Source of the DNA: Butyrivibrio sp. X503
GTDB lineage: Bacteria; Bacillota; Clostridia; Lachnospirales; Lachnospiraceae
Length of the DNA: 41,600 nt
Assembly (NCBI RefSeq): GCF_003625475.1
Contig: NZ_RAIQ01000011.1
Span: forward strand, 1 to 41,600
Reading direction: 5' to 3'
The position numbers and the translations under genes are program-made. Below the pieces are notes generated by a model. The model did not search any database, was not told where the DNA came from, and saw only the letters and a list, made by a program, of their open reading frames with translations. Below, in pieces: positions 8,807 through 17,019 of the stretch. Positions within the stretch are counted from its first letter, which is position 1. The number at the start of each line of letters is the position of its first letter.

Positions 8807-9433
8807 ATGGATAACAAGAAATATATCGCACTTACTTTTGATGATGGTCCTTCCGATACAACAACATTACAAGTTCTTGATAAATTAAAGAAATATGGAG
8901 TTGTTGCCTCTTTTTTCCTAATAGGAGAAAACATGACTCCTGAGAGAGCGCATATTATCAAAGAAGAAATCGCACACGGATGCGATATTCAGAACCATTC
9001 GCTTACGCATTCCGATATGCGGGAATTCAACAAAGAAACAATTCTCGCCGAGATTAAGGAAACTTCTCGAAGAATTGTTGAATACACCGGGAAAGAGCCT
9101 ACGTTCTTCAGGCCTCCCTATATCTATGTGAACGATCTTATGATGGATACAATTCCATTAATATTCATAAGCGGCTACAATGGTCTTGATTGGGATCCTG
9201 AAGTTCCTGCTTCCGAACGCGCACGGCTGATAATAGAAGGCGCCAGAGACGGAGCAGTTATTCTTCTTCATGATCTTGAAGGAAATGACGCCACTGTAGA
9301 AGCTCTTGATACAATTATTCCGACCCTGCTTAGGGAAGGATATGAATTTGTTACCATAACAGAACTGTTTGATAGAGCCGGAATCAATTATCAGAATGCA
9401 AAAAGAGAAGTCTATTCATATACAGATCAATAA
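8807..9433 (+). CDS. NodB-type polysaccharide deacetylase (CE4-like)
   Basis: The NodB fold is shown by the catalytic TFDDGPSDTTT near the N terminus, the metal motif HSLTHSD and FFRPPY; the C-terminal strand has VILLHD. The ATG at 8807 is chosen because GGAGG (8794-8798) sits 8 bases upstream; an earlier ATG at 8792 would put that site inside the gene. The 208-residue product has no signal peptide, unusual for peptidoglycan deacetylases, so it may deacetylate imported acetylated xylo-oligosaccharides in the cytoplasm. That substrate is inferred from the neighbouring GH8 and importer. Confidence 0.85.
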   Translation: MDNKKYIALTFDDGPSDTTTLQVLDKLKKYGVVASFFLIGENMTPERAHIIKEEIAHGCDIQNHSLTHSDMREFNKETILAEIKETSRRIVEYTGKEPTFFRPPYIYVNDLMMDTIPLIFISGYNGLDWDPEVPASERARLIIEGARDGAVILLHDLEGNDATVEALDTIIPTLLREGYEFVTITELFDRAGINYQNAKREVYSYTDQ

Positions 9434-9467
9434 GTCTCTGTTGCTTTTTGTATATGTATAATAGAAG

Positions 9468-9531
9468 CCGCACATATCATTTCGTAAAACAGAAATTTTG
9501 CGAAATGATATGTGCGGTTTGTTTTATTTTT
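9468..9531 (+). terminator. Strong rho-independent terminator after the carbohydrate locus
   Basis: A 17-bp perfect stem, CCGCACATATCATTTCG (9468-9484) with CGAAATGATATGTGCGG (9501-9517), followed by TTTGTTTTATTTTT. It marks the end of the sugar locus. Confidence 0.92.
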
Positions 9532-9573
9532 CTACACTATCTATATTTATTGATCAGCTATGAAATTTTATGC

Positions 9574-9855
9574 TCATTCACAATCAAAAATTGTCTTTCC
9601 TTCAAGCATCTCTCCGAATCTAAACTTCCATTCGCTGTGTATGGTAGAATTGTCAAAATTCTCAAGCCCTTCCGGGGATAATTGCAATTCAATCATAACA
9701 TGCGCTCTGTTTAATCTTTCTGAGCAGGACTGATAAATCCTAACATCCGAAACGCCTTCAATCTTTGTGGATCCTTCAAATAATTCCTTGATTTCCTCCA
9801 TATGACTTTTCCAGTCAACGCCTTCTATGAATTTTGCGATAATATAATGTTTCAT
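9574..9855 (-). CDS. Dabb-family (stress-responsive A/B barrel) protein
   Basis: 93 residues. The pattern MKHYIIAKFIEGVDW, a helix ending in a GVSDVRIYQSC strand, RAHVMIELQLSPEGLENFDNS and WKFRFGEML fits the dimeric Dabb ferredoxin-like barrel. The start is the ATG at 9855, preceded by AAGGAG with good spacing; an upstream extension to 9900 lacks any ribosome site. Dabb proteins have no single known role. It stands alone between two hairpins. Confidence 0.75.
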   Translation of the reverse strand: MKHYIIAKFIEGVDWKSHMEEIKELFEGSTKIEGVSDVRIYQSCSERLNRAHVMIELQLSPEGLENFDNSTIHSEWKFRFGEMLEGKTIFDCE

Positions 9856-9900
9856 AAACATTGCTCCTTTTAAAATATGATATATCCAGCACATGCACAA

Positions 9901-9926
9901 ACAAGCCGTGTATTCACACGGCTTGT
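9901..9926. terminator. Hairpin between the Dabb and lysine-rich protein genes
   Basis: ACAAGCCGTGT pairs perfectly with ACACGGCTTGT around an ATTC loop. Neither strand has a proper U-tract right after it, so termination efficiency is uncertain; it lies downstream of the minus-strand lysine-rich protein gene. Confidence 0.55.
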
Positions 9927-9942
9927 TGAAATAATTAAATCA

Positions 9943-10266
9943 TCATTTAAAAAGACTGGTCACAGTGTTCATTATAGTCTTATTTTCAAGAATAGACTCT
10001 AATATACCTCCGAGTTGACTTTTTTCTCCTTTAAGAAGAGCAACTGCAGCTTTTTTAGTATCCGCATCAGCGGCACGGTAAAGCTCAAGCAGCTTCTTCT
10101 CCGCCGTAGTAACTTTTACAGAAGATCCCGTAGCTTTCTTTGTAGCTGTTGTAGTCCCGGTCTTTTTTGTTTTATTTGCAGCAATACTCTTTGCTTTCGA
10201 AGCGGTTTTTTTCTTGGTTCCGGAAGTACTCTTTTTTGATGTTGTTGTCTTCTTTGTTGTTGCCAT
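9943..10266 (-). CDS. Lysine-rich histone-H1-like small protein
   Basis: 107 residues. Residues 1-50 are almost only Lys, Thr, Ser and Ala (TTKKTTTSKK, KKKTASKAKS, NKTKKTG), a disordered basic tail like that of bacterial H1-like DNA-binding proteins. Residues 53-107 look folded and helical (AEKKLLELYRAAD, TKKAAVALLKG, ILESILENK). It starts 2 bp after the kinase stop, with its GGAGAG ribosome site inside the kinase end, so the two are co-transcribed. A nucleoid-associated role is a reasonable guess; no specific family is recognised for the C-terminal half. Confidence 0.7.
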   Translation of the reverse strand: MATTKKTTTSKKSTSGTKKKTASKAKSIAANKTKKTGTTTATKKATGSSVKVTTAEKKLLELYRAADADTKKAAVALLKGEKSQLGGILESILENKTIMNTVTSLFK

Positions 10267-10268
10267 GA

Positions 10269-11024
10269 TTACTCTCCTTCTCGTCTAATTAGCGAATATT
10301 GATTATCAGAATCTAAGACCAGCTGCATATCGGCAGGCTTAGTTCTGCTTAAACATAACCATACATTTGACATGTCACTAAATTCAACAAACTTCTTTAC
10401 TTTCTCCATTGAAAATCCACTACTGGCACGTTTTCTGGCTATCAATCTATCATGAAGCTGCTCTCCATCTGCTATGATCGTCATCGTATAATCAGCATAT
10501 GAAGAGAGGTCTCGCCATCCTTCTATGTCAAGTAACAGATAGTTTCCTTCCAATATAACTATATCAGCATCAACTTTTATCCTATCTTCTATAGGATTAT
10601 GTGATACTCTGTCATAAACCGGCCATCCACAAATTTCTCCTCTTGCTACTTTCTCAATACTATACTTTAACTTTTTTAAATCAAAAGTAATAGGCGCACC
10701 CTTTATCTCAACAAGCGGGACCCTTTCTCCATCTATATATACAGCGTGCGACTGCAAATACTCCTGTCTTTTGTGAAAGCCATCCATTCCAAGTGCTTTA
10801 ACCGTTTTGCCGGGAATAACGTCCTTTGCCAAAAATTCAAGAAAACTTGCCATTGTACTCTTTCCGGCTCCGGGCGGTGCCGCGATCATTGCGATAGCGC
10901 GATTTCCTTTTTTATCATGGATTTCTGCAAGCTTCTTTAAAAATGGAACAAAAATTTTCTCTACGCTCTCATCGCTATATGTTGCCAAAACTTCAAGACC
11001 ATTTATGAATTCACAATACTCCAT
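10269..11024 (-). CDS. P-loop kinase of the uridine/pantothenate-kinase-like group (YggC/FrcK-like)
   Basis: 251 residues. Walker A is APPGAGKST (about residues 45-53), followed by LGMDGFHKRQEYL and VILEGNYLLLDIEGW, a combination typical of the nucleoside/sugar kinase group related to uridine kinase and to E. coli YggC. It likely phosphorylates a small alcohol such as a nucleoside, sugar or vitamin; the substrate cannot be read from the sequence. The ATG at 11024 is preferred because AAGGAA lies 8 bases upstream; a TTG at 11030 is too close to that site. It is first in a two-gene operon with the lysine-rich protein. Confidence 0.85.
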   Translation of the reverse strand: MEYCEFINGLEVLATYSDESVEKIFVPFLKKLAEIHDKKGNRAIAMIAAPPGAGKSTMASFLEFLAKDVIPGKTVKALGMDGFHKRQEYLQSHAVYIDGERVPLVEIKGAPITFDLKKLKYSIEKVARGEICGWPVYDRVSHNPIEDRIKVDADIVILEGNYLLLDIEGWRDLSSYADYTMTIIADGEQLHDRLIARKRASSGFSMEKVKKFVEFSDMSNVWLCLSRTKPADMQLVLDSDNQYSLIRREGE

Positions 11025-11215
11025 ACGCAATCTTCCTTTCCGGCAACTGACCGCCTATATCTTAGTATATAGCATTTTTTACTTATTTACATCAATATGA
11101 ATGTAATCAGATAAGCTGATTCTCTTTTACTCTTAAAACAAAAATAAACGCTTTTCTAAACGGAAAGATTTTTATATAATCATTTTTAACGCATATATAT
11201 AAAAGGAGTCATACC

Positions 11216-12118
11216 ATGTCACTAGAAAAATATATTAATCCAAATTTTACCCTATTCCAGAAATTATTGTTCCTAATCATGACTATAGTTGGAATAACAC
11301 TCTGTGTACTACTTATATATGTTGGAACCAAGTTGACTTATGTTCCTAATGAATCCGGAAAAAAGCGAAAGCTATCTTCAGCTGAAAAAAAATTTCTTTT
11401 CTTCAAAAATTTCCATCTCAACATTCAACTTTTTATTGAAATGATGATTTCTGCCACGTCAGTAATGATGTTCGCTTGTTCATATATAATAGTTAACCAC
11501 GTATATTCCATAGTAACCGGTCATAGCGGCAAATACTATGGATTTGATGAGTTCATAAAAACATGGGAAAGCAGCAAAGATTTTATATTACTTCTGCTTA
11601 TCTGTCTATCCTGCGTTGCAAATACTATAATAGACAAGTTTGTCATTCCTCTTAAATTACCTTCTAAAGAACAAAAAGCTTCCATTAGAATGCTCGGTAT
11701 GTTTTATGTTATTATCATCCTGCTTTTTATAAACTATACAAAAGGCGAGGCAAAGGTATATGGCCCGGTAATGATGTACTATTTAAGCCTTATGGTAGGT
11801 AGATTTGTTTACTTTGATGCATCGTTTATGGATTTTCTCCACGCTTTAAAAAGCGCAATTTATCATTCTCCGCTTCTTATTTTAGGACTTCTGACCTCAG
11901 GTTCACTAAGTTTACTAGGCTTTAATCTGGGGTATTTCCTAGAGCGGAATTACTATATATTAGGTTCTTTCTATACTCATCTTTTCATCCTAGTTGTCCT
12001 GTTTGTGCTGCACAACAGCAAACTACTATATCTGTTTGTCAGAAAACCAAAAGAAGACCCGGAACCATACTATGATGAATACGATGAGTATGACGAATAC
12101 GACGAATATGATAAATAA
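11216..12118 (+). CDS. Multi-pass membrane protein of unknown function with acidic DEY-repeat tail
   Basis: A 300-residue protein with about seven hydrophobic segments (near 15-38, 72-95, 120-140, 158-178, 186-206, 222-242 and 252-275). The C terminus is cytoplasm-like and strikingly acidic: EDPEPYYDEYDEYDEYDEYDK, i.e. four tandem DEY units. I recognise no family. It is a single gene with an AAAAGGAG ribosome site, divergent from the kinase operon and ending at a hairpin shared with the next minus-strand operon. Confidence 0.75.
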   Translation: MSLEKYINPNFTLFQKLLFLIMTIVGITLCVLLIYVGTKLTYVPNESGKKRKLSSAEKKFLFFKNFHLNIQLFIEMMISATSVMMFACSYIIVNHVYSIVTGHSGKYYGFDEFIKTWESSKDFILLLLICLSCVANTIIDKFVIPLKLPSKEQKASIRMLGMFYVIIILLFINYTKGEAKVYGPVMMYYLSLMVGRFVYFDASFMDFLHALKSAIYHSPLLILGLLTSGSLSLLGFNLGYFLERNYYILGSFYTHLFILVVLFVLHNSKLLYLFVRKPKEDPEPYYDEYDEYDEYDEYDK

Positions 12119-12123
12119 TAAAA

Positions 12124-12165
12124 ACACCCATCTTCATTGCTTCCTTAGTTCGTGAAGATGGGTGT
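12124..12165. terminator. Convergent (bidirectional) terminator
   Basis: A 13-bp stem, ACACCCATCTTCA (12124-12136) with TGAAGATGGGTGT (12153-12165). On the minus strand it is followed by TTTTATTATT, so it serves the PspC operon best and may also stop the plus-strand membrane-protein transcript. Confidence 0.8.
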
Positions 12166-12184
12166 ACTTTACATACATACTCAG

Positions 12185-12397
12185 TTATGCATTTCTAAGA
12201 ATTCCTATAATTCCAATGATAATCAGCAGTGGAAATGCCACATAAATCAACCCGCCTACTACCAGCATTACTAATATAAATGGACATAAGATAAGATACA
12301 TCACCGCTTTAAAAATACTCCAAGAAGCCTTCAACGCGAATCCGATCATTTTTCCAAATATAATAAAAAACATAACAAAAAATAAAATCGTAATCAT
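12185..12397 (-). CDS. Small hydrophobic membrane protein
   Basis: 70 residues, nearly all hydrophobic, with two or three membrane-spanning stretches (about 2-20, 28-48 and 48-66). It follows the PspC-domain gene by 14 bp on the same strand, so it is probably made together with it and may act with it at the membrane. No family recognised. Confidence 0.65.
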   Translation of the reverse strand: MITILFFVMFFIIFGKMIGFALKASWSIFKAVMYLILCPFILVMLVVGGLIYVAFPLLIIIGIIGILRNA

Positions 12398-12411
12398 AGT
12401 CTGAATTCTCC

Positions 12412-12618
12412 TTACAATTCATGTTGATCAATGCAATCCGGCTTATCATCCATTATTATCGCCGCCGCGATATACACCGGAATACCGATTCCACCACCAA
12501 TGGATGCAAGAATCCATATCAAACGAACTATAGTTGGATCAACATCCATGTATTCTGCTATTCCGCCACATACACCACATATTTTTCGCTCATAGCTTTT
12601 ATATAATTTTTTTCCCAT
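12412..12618 (-). CDS. PspC-domain membrane protein
   Basis: 68 residues matching a stand-alone PspC domain: KLYKSYERKICGVCGGIAEYMDVDPTIVRLIWI, then a glycine-rich membrane segment. The ATG at 12618 is chosen because GGAGG lies 8 bases upstream; the longer reading frame to 12690 has the ribosome site inside it. PspC domains respond to envelope stress or act as membrane regulators. It heads a two-gene operon with the small hydrophobic protein. Confidence 0.85.
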   Translation of the reverse strand: MGKKLYKSYERKICGVCGGIAEYMDVDPTIVRLIWILASIGGGIGIPVYIAAAIIMDDKPDCIDQHEL

Positions 12619-12675
12619 ATATTTATCCTCCATATAAGATACTGTTTTACTGTTGAAATGATTATATGCCCTGCA

Positions 12676-12707
12676 AATCCGCGAATACATACTGATATTC
12701 GCGGATT
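12676..12707. other. Strong hairpin in a divergent promoter region
   Basis: AATCCGCGAATA (12676-12687) pairs perfectly with TATTCGCGGATT (12696-12707), loop 8. It lies upstream of both the minus-strand PspC gene and the plus-strand gene at 12811, where a terminator is not expected. A T-rich run follows on the plus strand about 12 bases later. It may end a short unrecognised RNA or be a regulatory structure in the PspC leader. Confidence 0.5.
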
Positions 12708-12810
12708 AAGCTCTGTATTTTTCTTTTTTGGAAAAATATATAAACAGACTAATGATTAGAAAATCCTTGCCGATATTAATGAAAGAACAAAACAAAAAGG
12801 GAATAGAAAT

Positions 12811-13152
12811 ATGATGGACTACAACTTCCTGTCTTCCGTAGACAGAATAACAAGTGCATATCTTAAAGACAATCTTTCATCTAATAACAATCTCCTGGAT
12901 GATGAAACTAAAGCAAAGTTCGGTTCCGATTTTACTGAGGTTTACGATTCTCTCCAAACTATGAAAATGCTCAATTCAGCTATGCATCCGGGAAACTCTG
13001 TTTCCGGAAAAGATTCTCTTCGCGAACACGCATCCAGGCTTGGTTATTCTATCGATAACCGCGTTATTGACATGCTCAGAATTACTATTTCGGATGAAAT
13101 GAATCTCAAAGTCAATAGTGCTGTGCATTCTGCCGCAAGCGAACTATTCTGA
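12811..13152 (+). CDS. Hypothetical 113-residue protein
   Basis: A soluble, mostly helical protein (DYNFLSSVDRITSAYL, DFTEVYDSLQTMKMLNSAM, IDMLRITISDEMNLKVNSAV) with no family I can name. AAGGGA lies about 8 bases before the ATG pair at 12811-12816. It is a single gene followed by the aminotransferase promoter. Confidence 0.65.
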   Translation: MMDYNFLSSVDRITSAYLKDNLSSNNNLLDDETKAKFGSDFTEVYDSLQTMKMLNSAMHPGNSVSGKDSLREHASRLGYSIDNRVIDMLRITISDEMNLKVNSAVHSAASELF

Positions 13153-13196
13153 TCTCCTTATCTACTAAAATTTTAATATCCTTATGAGATTTCCCC

Positions 13197-13225
13197 TTGA
13201 CTTGACGAGGTGATGTTGTAATAAT
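13197..13225 (+). promoter_or_regulatory. Candidate sigma-A promoter for the aminotransferase
   Basis: TTGACT (13197-13202), a 17-bp spacer and AATAAT (13220-13225), about 50 bp before the start codon. An overlapping TTGACG offers a second possible -35. Confidence 0.5.
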
Positions 13226-13274
13226 ATCGTTAGGTTTATGCAAAAATACTTGTATACAATAACGAGGATGAATT

Positions 13275-14561
13275 ATGAAAAAATACAGCGAAATGTCACC
13301 AGAGGAATTATTGAGAGAAAAAGAGCTTCTTTCTCAGCAGTATAAAGAATGGCAAGCCAAAGGTCTCAAGCTAGATATGAGCCGCGGAAAACCATCTGTT
13401 GAGCAGCTCAACCTTTCTATGCCTATTTTTGATATATTAGACGGCAAATCCCTTATGAAATGCATGAATGGCGTTGAAACGCGAAACTATGGTTGTCTGG
13501 AAGGAATTGTTGAAGCACAGCATCTTATGGCTGAAATAATGGACTGCCAGCCTGAGCAGGTAATAGTATGTGGCAACTCTTCTTTAAATATCATGTTCGA
13601 TACAGTCGCTCGCGGATACATGTTTGGTTTTGGGGGATGCACCCCTTGGTGCAAGCTTGATAAAGTAAAATGGCTCTGCCCCGTCCCCGGTTACGACAGA
13701 CACTTTGCCATTACCCAGCACTTCGGTTTTGAAATGATCAACATTCCCATGAACGAGGATGGCCCCGATATGGATATGATCGAAGACTTAGTATCAAAAG
13801 ATGATTCTATTAAGGGAATCTGGTGCGTTCCAAAGTATTCAAACCCTCAGGGCATAGTATATTCAGACGAAGTTGTTCGCCGAATGGCCAACCTAAAGCC
13901 CGCCGCAAAGGATTTCAGAATATTCTGGGATAATGCATACGCTGTTCATCACCTATATAAAGAAAAGTGCAAGATTCTCAACATACTTCATGAGTGCGAG
14001 GAAGCTGATAATCCAAGTCTTGCCTTTGAATTTGCATCAACTTCAAAGATTACTTTTGCCGGTGCCGGAATCGCAGCTATAGCGTGCAATAACGCCAACA
14101 GACAAGAGCTTAAAAAGACTCTGACAGTACAAACAATCGGCTATGATAAAGTAAACATGCTTCGTCACGCCAGATTCTTTATGGATGTTGAATCTGTGGA
14201 TGCACACATGAAAAAGCATGCCAAAATTCTTCGTCCTAAATTTGAACTTGTTATAAATACAATGGACCGTGATCTTTCCGAAATTGGATGTGGTTCATGG
14301 AGAAGCCCTAAAGGCGGATACTTCATTACTTATGATGCACCCAAAGGTACAGCTTCAAGAATTGTCGAGCTTGCAAAGCTAGCAGGTGTTATTTTAACTC
14401 CCGCTGGAGCTCCTTTCCCTTATCACATGGATCCCGATGATTCAGTTATTAGATTTGCACCTTCTCTTCCGCCTCTGGAAGAGCTTGAACAGGCTGCTAA
14501 TATCTTTACTGTTTGTGCTAGACTTGCATTCTTGGAAAAATTACTTTTAGCTAAGGCATAA
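13275..14561 (+). CDS. Class I aminotransferase, aspartate-type (PF12897-like)
   Basis: 428 residues, PLP-dependent. The N-terminal block LKLDMSRGKPSVEQLNLS and the middle motifs VPKYSNPQG and FWDNAYAVHHL are typical of the subgroup of aspartate aminotransferases seen in Actinobacteria and clostridia. The PLP lysine is probably Lys258 in FASTSKITFAGAG. Expected reaction: transfer of the amino group from aspartate to 2-oxoglutarate. Single gene with its own promoter and terminator; a core-metabolism gene carried on this replicon. Confidence 0.88.
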   Translation: MKKYSEMSPEELLREKELLSQQYKEWQAKGLKLDMSRGKPSVEQLNLSMPIFDILDGKSLMKCMNGVETRNYGCLEGIVEAQHLMAEIMDCQPEQVIVCGNSSLNIMFDTVARGYMFGFGGCTPWCKLDKVKWLCPVPGYDRHFAITQHFGFEMINIPMNEDGPDMDMIEDLVSKDDSIKGIWCVPKYSNPQGIVYSDEVVRRMANLKPAAKDFRIFWDNAYAVHHLYKEKCKILNILHECEEADNPSLAFEFASTSKITFAGAGIAAIACNNANRQELKKTLTVQTIGYDKVNMLRHARFFMDVESVDAHMKKHAKILRPKFELVINTMDRDLSEIGCGSWRSPKGGYFITYDAPKGTASRIVELAKLAGVILTPAGAPFPYHMDPDDSVIRFAPSLPPLEELEQAANIFTVCARLAFLEKLLLAKA

Positions 14562-14566
14562 AAATG

Positions 14567-14604
14567 ACGCCGTGAAGATTATATTCTTCACGGCGTTTAA
14601 TTTA
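14567..14604 (+). terminator. Terminator after the aminotransferase
   Basis: ACGCCGTGAAGA (14567-14578) pairs with TCTTCACGGCGT (14585-14596) and is followed by TTAATTTA. It overlaps the end of the convergent minus-strand gene. Confidence 0.8.
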
Positions 14605-14898
14605 CTTACTTGTTGTATCAGACTTGCTTTCTTTTAATCTTTTTATTCCTTCAATAGCGGTCTTGTATATCATTGCCATGTGTCTGGATGCCGGATCGTT
14701 CATATCACATTTCTTTTGCATAAGATTAAAATGCTGTATTGCCTCATCGATAACCGTTTTAGAAATTACATACCCATCGCAATAAAGCGTCCCGGTATCC
14801 GCATCATACCTCGACTCCTCAAATCTCGTTTTTGCATAATCCCCTGCGCCCATACTGGCTGCAAGCTGGTTTATTAGATCAGTTCTGGTATCTCCCAT
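14602..14898 (-). CDS. Hypothetical 98-residue protein
   Basis: A small soluble protein (GDTRTDLINQLAASMGAGDYAKTRFEES, then ADTGTLYCDGYVISKTVIDEAIQHF). The ATG at 14898 is chosen because AAGGAG lies 8 bases upstream. No family recognised. It is a single gene convergent with the aminotransferase and shares its hairpin region. Confidence 0.65.
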   Translation of the reverse strand: MGDTRTDLINQLAASMGAGDYAKTRFEESRYDADTGTLYCDGYVISKTVIDEAIQHFNLMQKKCDMNDPASRHMAMIYKTAIEGIKRLKESKSDTTSK

Positions 14899-15031
14899 AT
14901 AGAAATCTCCTTCCATAAATCCAGTAACTTATTATCGAATTATACAATAAGATTTTATCATAATTTGAACAACCTGTAATCTTTTGATATCATACCATTG
15001 ACACTTATTATTTATGAAAAGAGGTATAACC

Positions 15032-15637
15032 ATGAATACAAATATGATCATAGAAGCCATTGGATATCTTGGTTCTGCACTTGTTTTGGTCTCTTTTTTA
15101 ATGGCCTCTGTAGTTAAGCTTAGAATCATTAACTCTATCGGAAGCATAATCTTTACAATATATGCCTTTATTATCCACTCCTATCCGACAGCACTTATGA
15201 ATCTCTGTCTGGTTCTCATCAACATCTATTATCTTATAAAAATGAGCAATACCGCAGTCGAATATGATTTTATCAAGTTAAAAAAAGATGATTCCATTAT
15301 TCGCCACTTTATAGAATGCCATAAAGATGATATTCAAAAATGTTTTCCGGGTAACTCTATTGACTTTTCAACAGCCGATACCGGATATGCTGTATGCCAC
15401 AAAGGTAACCCTGCAGGAGTTCTTCTCGGAAAACTTGAGAATAACAACTTAGACATAATGCTTGATTATTCTACTCCGGAATACCGAGATTTCTCTATAG
15501 GTAAATTCCTGATATCAAAACTTCCGGATGAAGGAATACGGTCCATGACTTATCGCGGCTCGGATACTTATCATAAAGCCTATCTATCTAAAGTTGGTTT
15601 TAAACAAAAAGATGGTTTTTATGAAAAAGTTTTTTGA
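15032..15637 (+). CDS. YgjV-like membrane domain fused to a GNAT-like domain
   Basis: 201 residues. Residues 1-75 form about three membrane segments with the pattern IEAIGYLGSALVLVSFLM, NSIGSIIFTIYAF and MNLCLVLINIYYLIKM, as in the YgjV inner-membrane family. Residues 80-201 are soluble and end in STPEYRDFSIGKFLISKL and TYHKAYLSKVGFKQKDGFYEK, reminiscent of a GNAT acetyltransferase end. The ATG at 15032 is preferred because AAGAGG lies 7 bases upstream. Substrate unknown. Confidence 0.7.
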   Translation: MNTNMIIEAIGYLGSALVLVSFLMASVVKLRIINSIGSIIFTIYAFIIHSYPTALMNLCLVLINIYYLIKMSNTAVEYDFIKLKKDDSIIRHFIECHKDDIQKCFPGNSIDFSTADTGYAVCHKGNPAGVLLGKLENNNLDIMLDYSTPEYRDFSIGKFLISKLPDEGIRSMTYRGSDTYHKAYLSKVGFKQKDGFYEKVF

Positions 15638-15639
15638 TC

Positions 15640-15876
15640 TTAATGCTTTCCCATATCCATAAACATTTTCATGGTTTCGACATCATTCGCATTTATTTTA
15701 ATGTTTGATTCAATTGTTTTTCCATCTGCTGTAGTGACTTTCATTGCAATAACAGCTCCTTCTTGCATTGCATTTTCACCAACAGCCTTGATAAACGGCA
15801 TTACTTTGGGATGATCATTTTGAAAAATGCCCAGTCTTTGCTGAAGCTGCATTAACATCATTGGATTCATATTCAT
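15640..15876 (-). CDS. Hypothetical Met-rich 78-residue protein
   Basis: A short protein beginning MNMNPMMLMQLQQRL, followed by a beta-like section (EGAVIAMKVTTADGKTIESNIKINANDVETMKMF). An AGGAAGG ribosome site lies 7 bases upstream. It ends 2 bp from the end of the YgjV-like gene, convergent. No family recognised. Confidence 0.6.
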   Translation of the reverse strand: MNMNPMMLMQLQQRLGIFQNDHPKVMPFIKAVGENAMQEGAVIAMKVTTADGKTIESNIKINANDVETMKMFMDMGKH

Positions 15877-16020
15877 AACGTAGCCTTCCTCGTATGTTTT
15901 TTATTCTAATATATTAATGTAAAACTTGAGCGAAATCAAATTATTTTAATTGTTCTGGGACTAAAATATGTATGCGCTTACAAATTGACAAAAACCTGTA
16001 ACATACAAGGAGGAAAATAA

Positions 16021-17004
16021 ATGTACGGATTTGGAGATATGATACAAAAGCTCAAGGCTGATCCTAAAACCATTGTATTTCCTGAAGGCTCAGACCCTAG
16101 AATCCTTGAAGCGGCATCAAGATTGCTTGCCGGAAATTTTTTGAAACCAATTCTTTTAGGCAATGAAAACGAAATAATTAAGGCTGCTGAAGATGCAGGC
16201 TATAACATTAGGGGTGCTAAAATAATAGACCCTGAAACATATGATAAATTTGATGAAATGGTAGATGCATTCTGTGAACTTAGAAAAAGCAAAGGGATGA
16301 CTCCCGAAAAAGCTATTCCTATTCTTAAACAGACGAACTATTTTGGTACTATGCTCGTAAAGATGGGTTATGGGGATTGCTTGCTTGGTGGTGCAACTTA
16401 TTCTACTGCGGATACTGTTCGCCCAGCATTACAGATTATAAAAACAAAACCCGAAAACACCATAGTCTCTTCTTGCTTCATCTTGGTTCGCCCTTCTGCA
16501 ACAGGAGAAAATGAAGTAATCGCTATGGCGGATTGTGGTATTAATATTAATCCCTCAGAAGATGAGCTTGTTGAAATCTGTGGTGAGACCGTTAATTGTG
16601 CACAGAGATTTGGAATTAATCCAAAAGTTGCATTCCTTTCTTTCTCTACTAAAGGATCAGCAAAAGATGATACAGTAACTAAAATGCAAAATGCAACTAA
16701 AAAAGCTCAGGAAAAATATCCTGACATCCCCATAGACGGCGAACTGCAGTTTGATGCTGCTGTGTCTCCAAGGGTTGCAAAACAGAAAACTCCCGGATCA
16801 CCTGTTGCCGGACATGCAAATACTTTTATTTTCCCAGACATCAACGCCGGAAACCTTGGATACAAAATTGCTCAGCGTATGGGAAATTTTGAGGCATATG
16901 GACCTATTCTTTTAGGTCTTAATGCACCAATTAATGATCTTTCTCGTGGTTGTAATGCAATTGAAGTTTATTCAATGTCAATTATTACCGCATCTCTTGC
17001 CTAA
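16021..17004 (+). CDS. pta: Phosphate acetyltransferase
   Basis: 327 residues, normal length for the single-domain enzyme. It interconverts acetyl-CoA and acetyl phosphate in acetate formation. Supporting motifs: TIVFPEGSDPRILEAA, LLGGATYSTADTVRPALQIIKTKPE, FDAAVSPRVAKQKTPGSPVAGHANTFIFPDINAGNLGYKIAQR. AGGAGG sits 6 bases before the ATG. It stands alone; the usual partner acetate kinase is not here and would have to be on the chromosome. It supplies or drains the acetyl-CoA used by the carboxylase encoded elsewhere on this replicon. Confidence 0.95.
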   Translation: MYGFGDMIQKLKADPKTIVFPEGSDPRILEAASRLLAGNFLKPILLGNENEIIKAAEDAGYNIRGAKIIDPETYDKFDEMVDAFCELRKSKGMTPEKAIPILKQTNYFGTMLVKMGYGDCLLGGATYSTADTVRPALQIIKTKPENTIVSSCFILVRPSATGENEVIAMADCGININPSEDELVEICGETVNCAQRFGINPKVAFLSFSTKGSAKDDTVTKMQNATKKAQEKYPDIPIDGELQFDAAVSPRVAKQKTPGSPVAGHANTFIFPDINAGNLGYKIAQRMGNFEAYGPILLGLNAPINDLSRGCNAIEVYSMSIITASLA

Positions 17005-17019
17005 TATATAGTAATGTAA

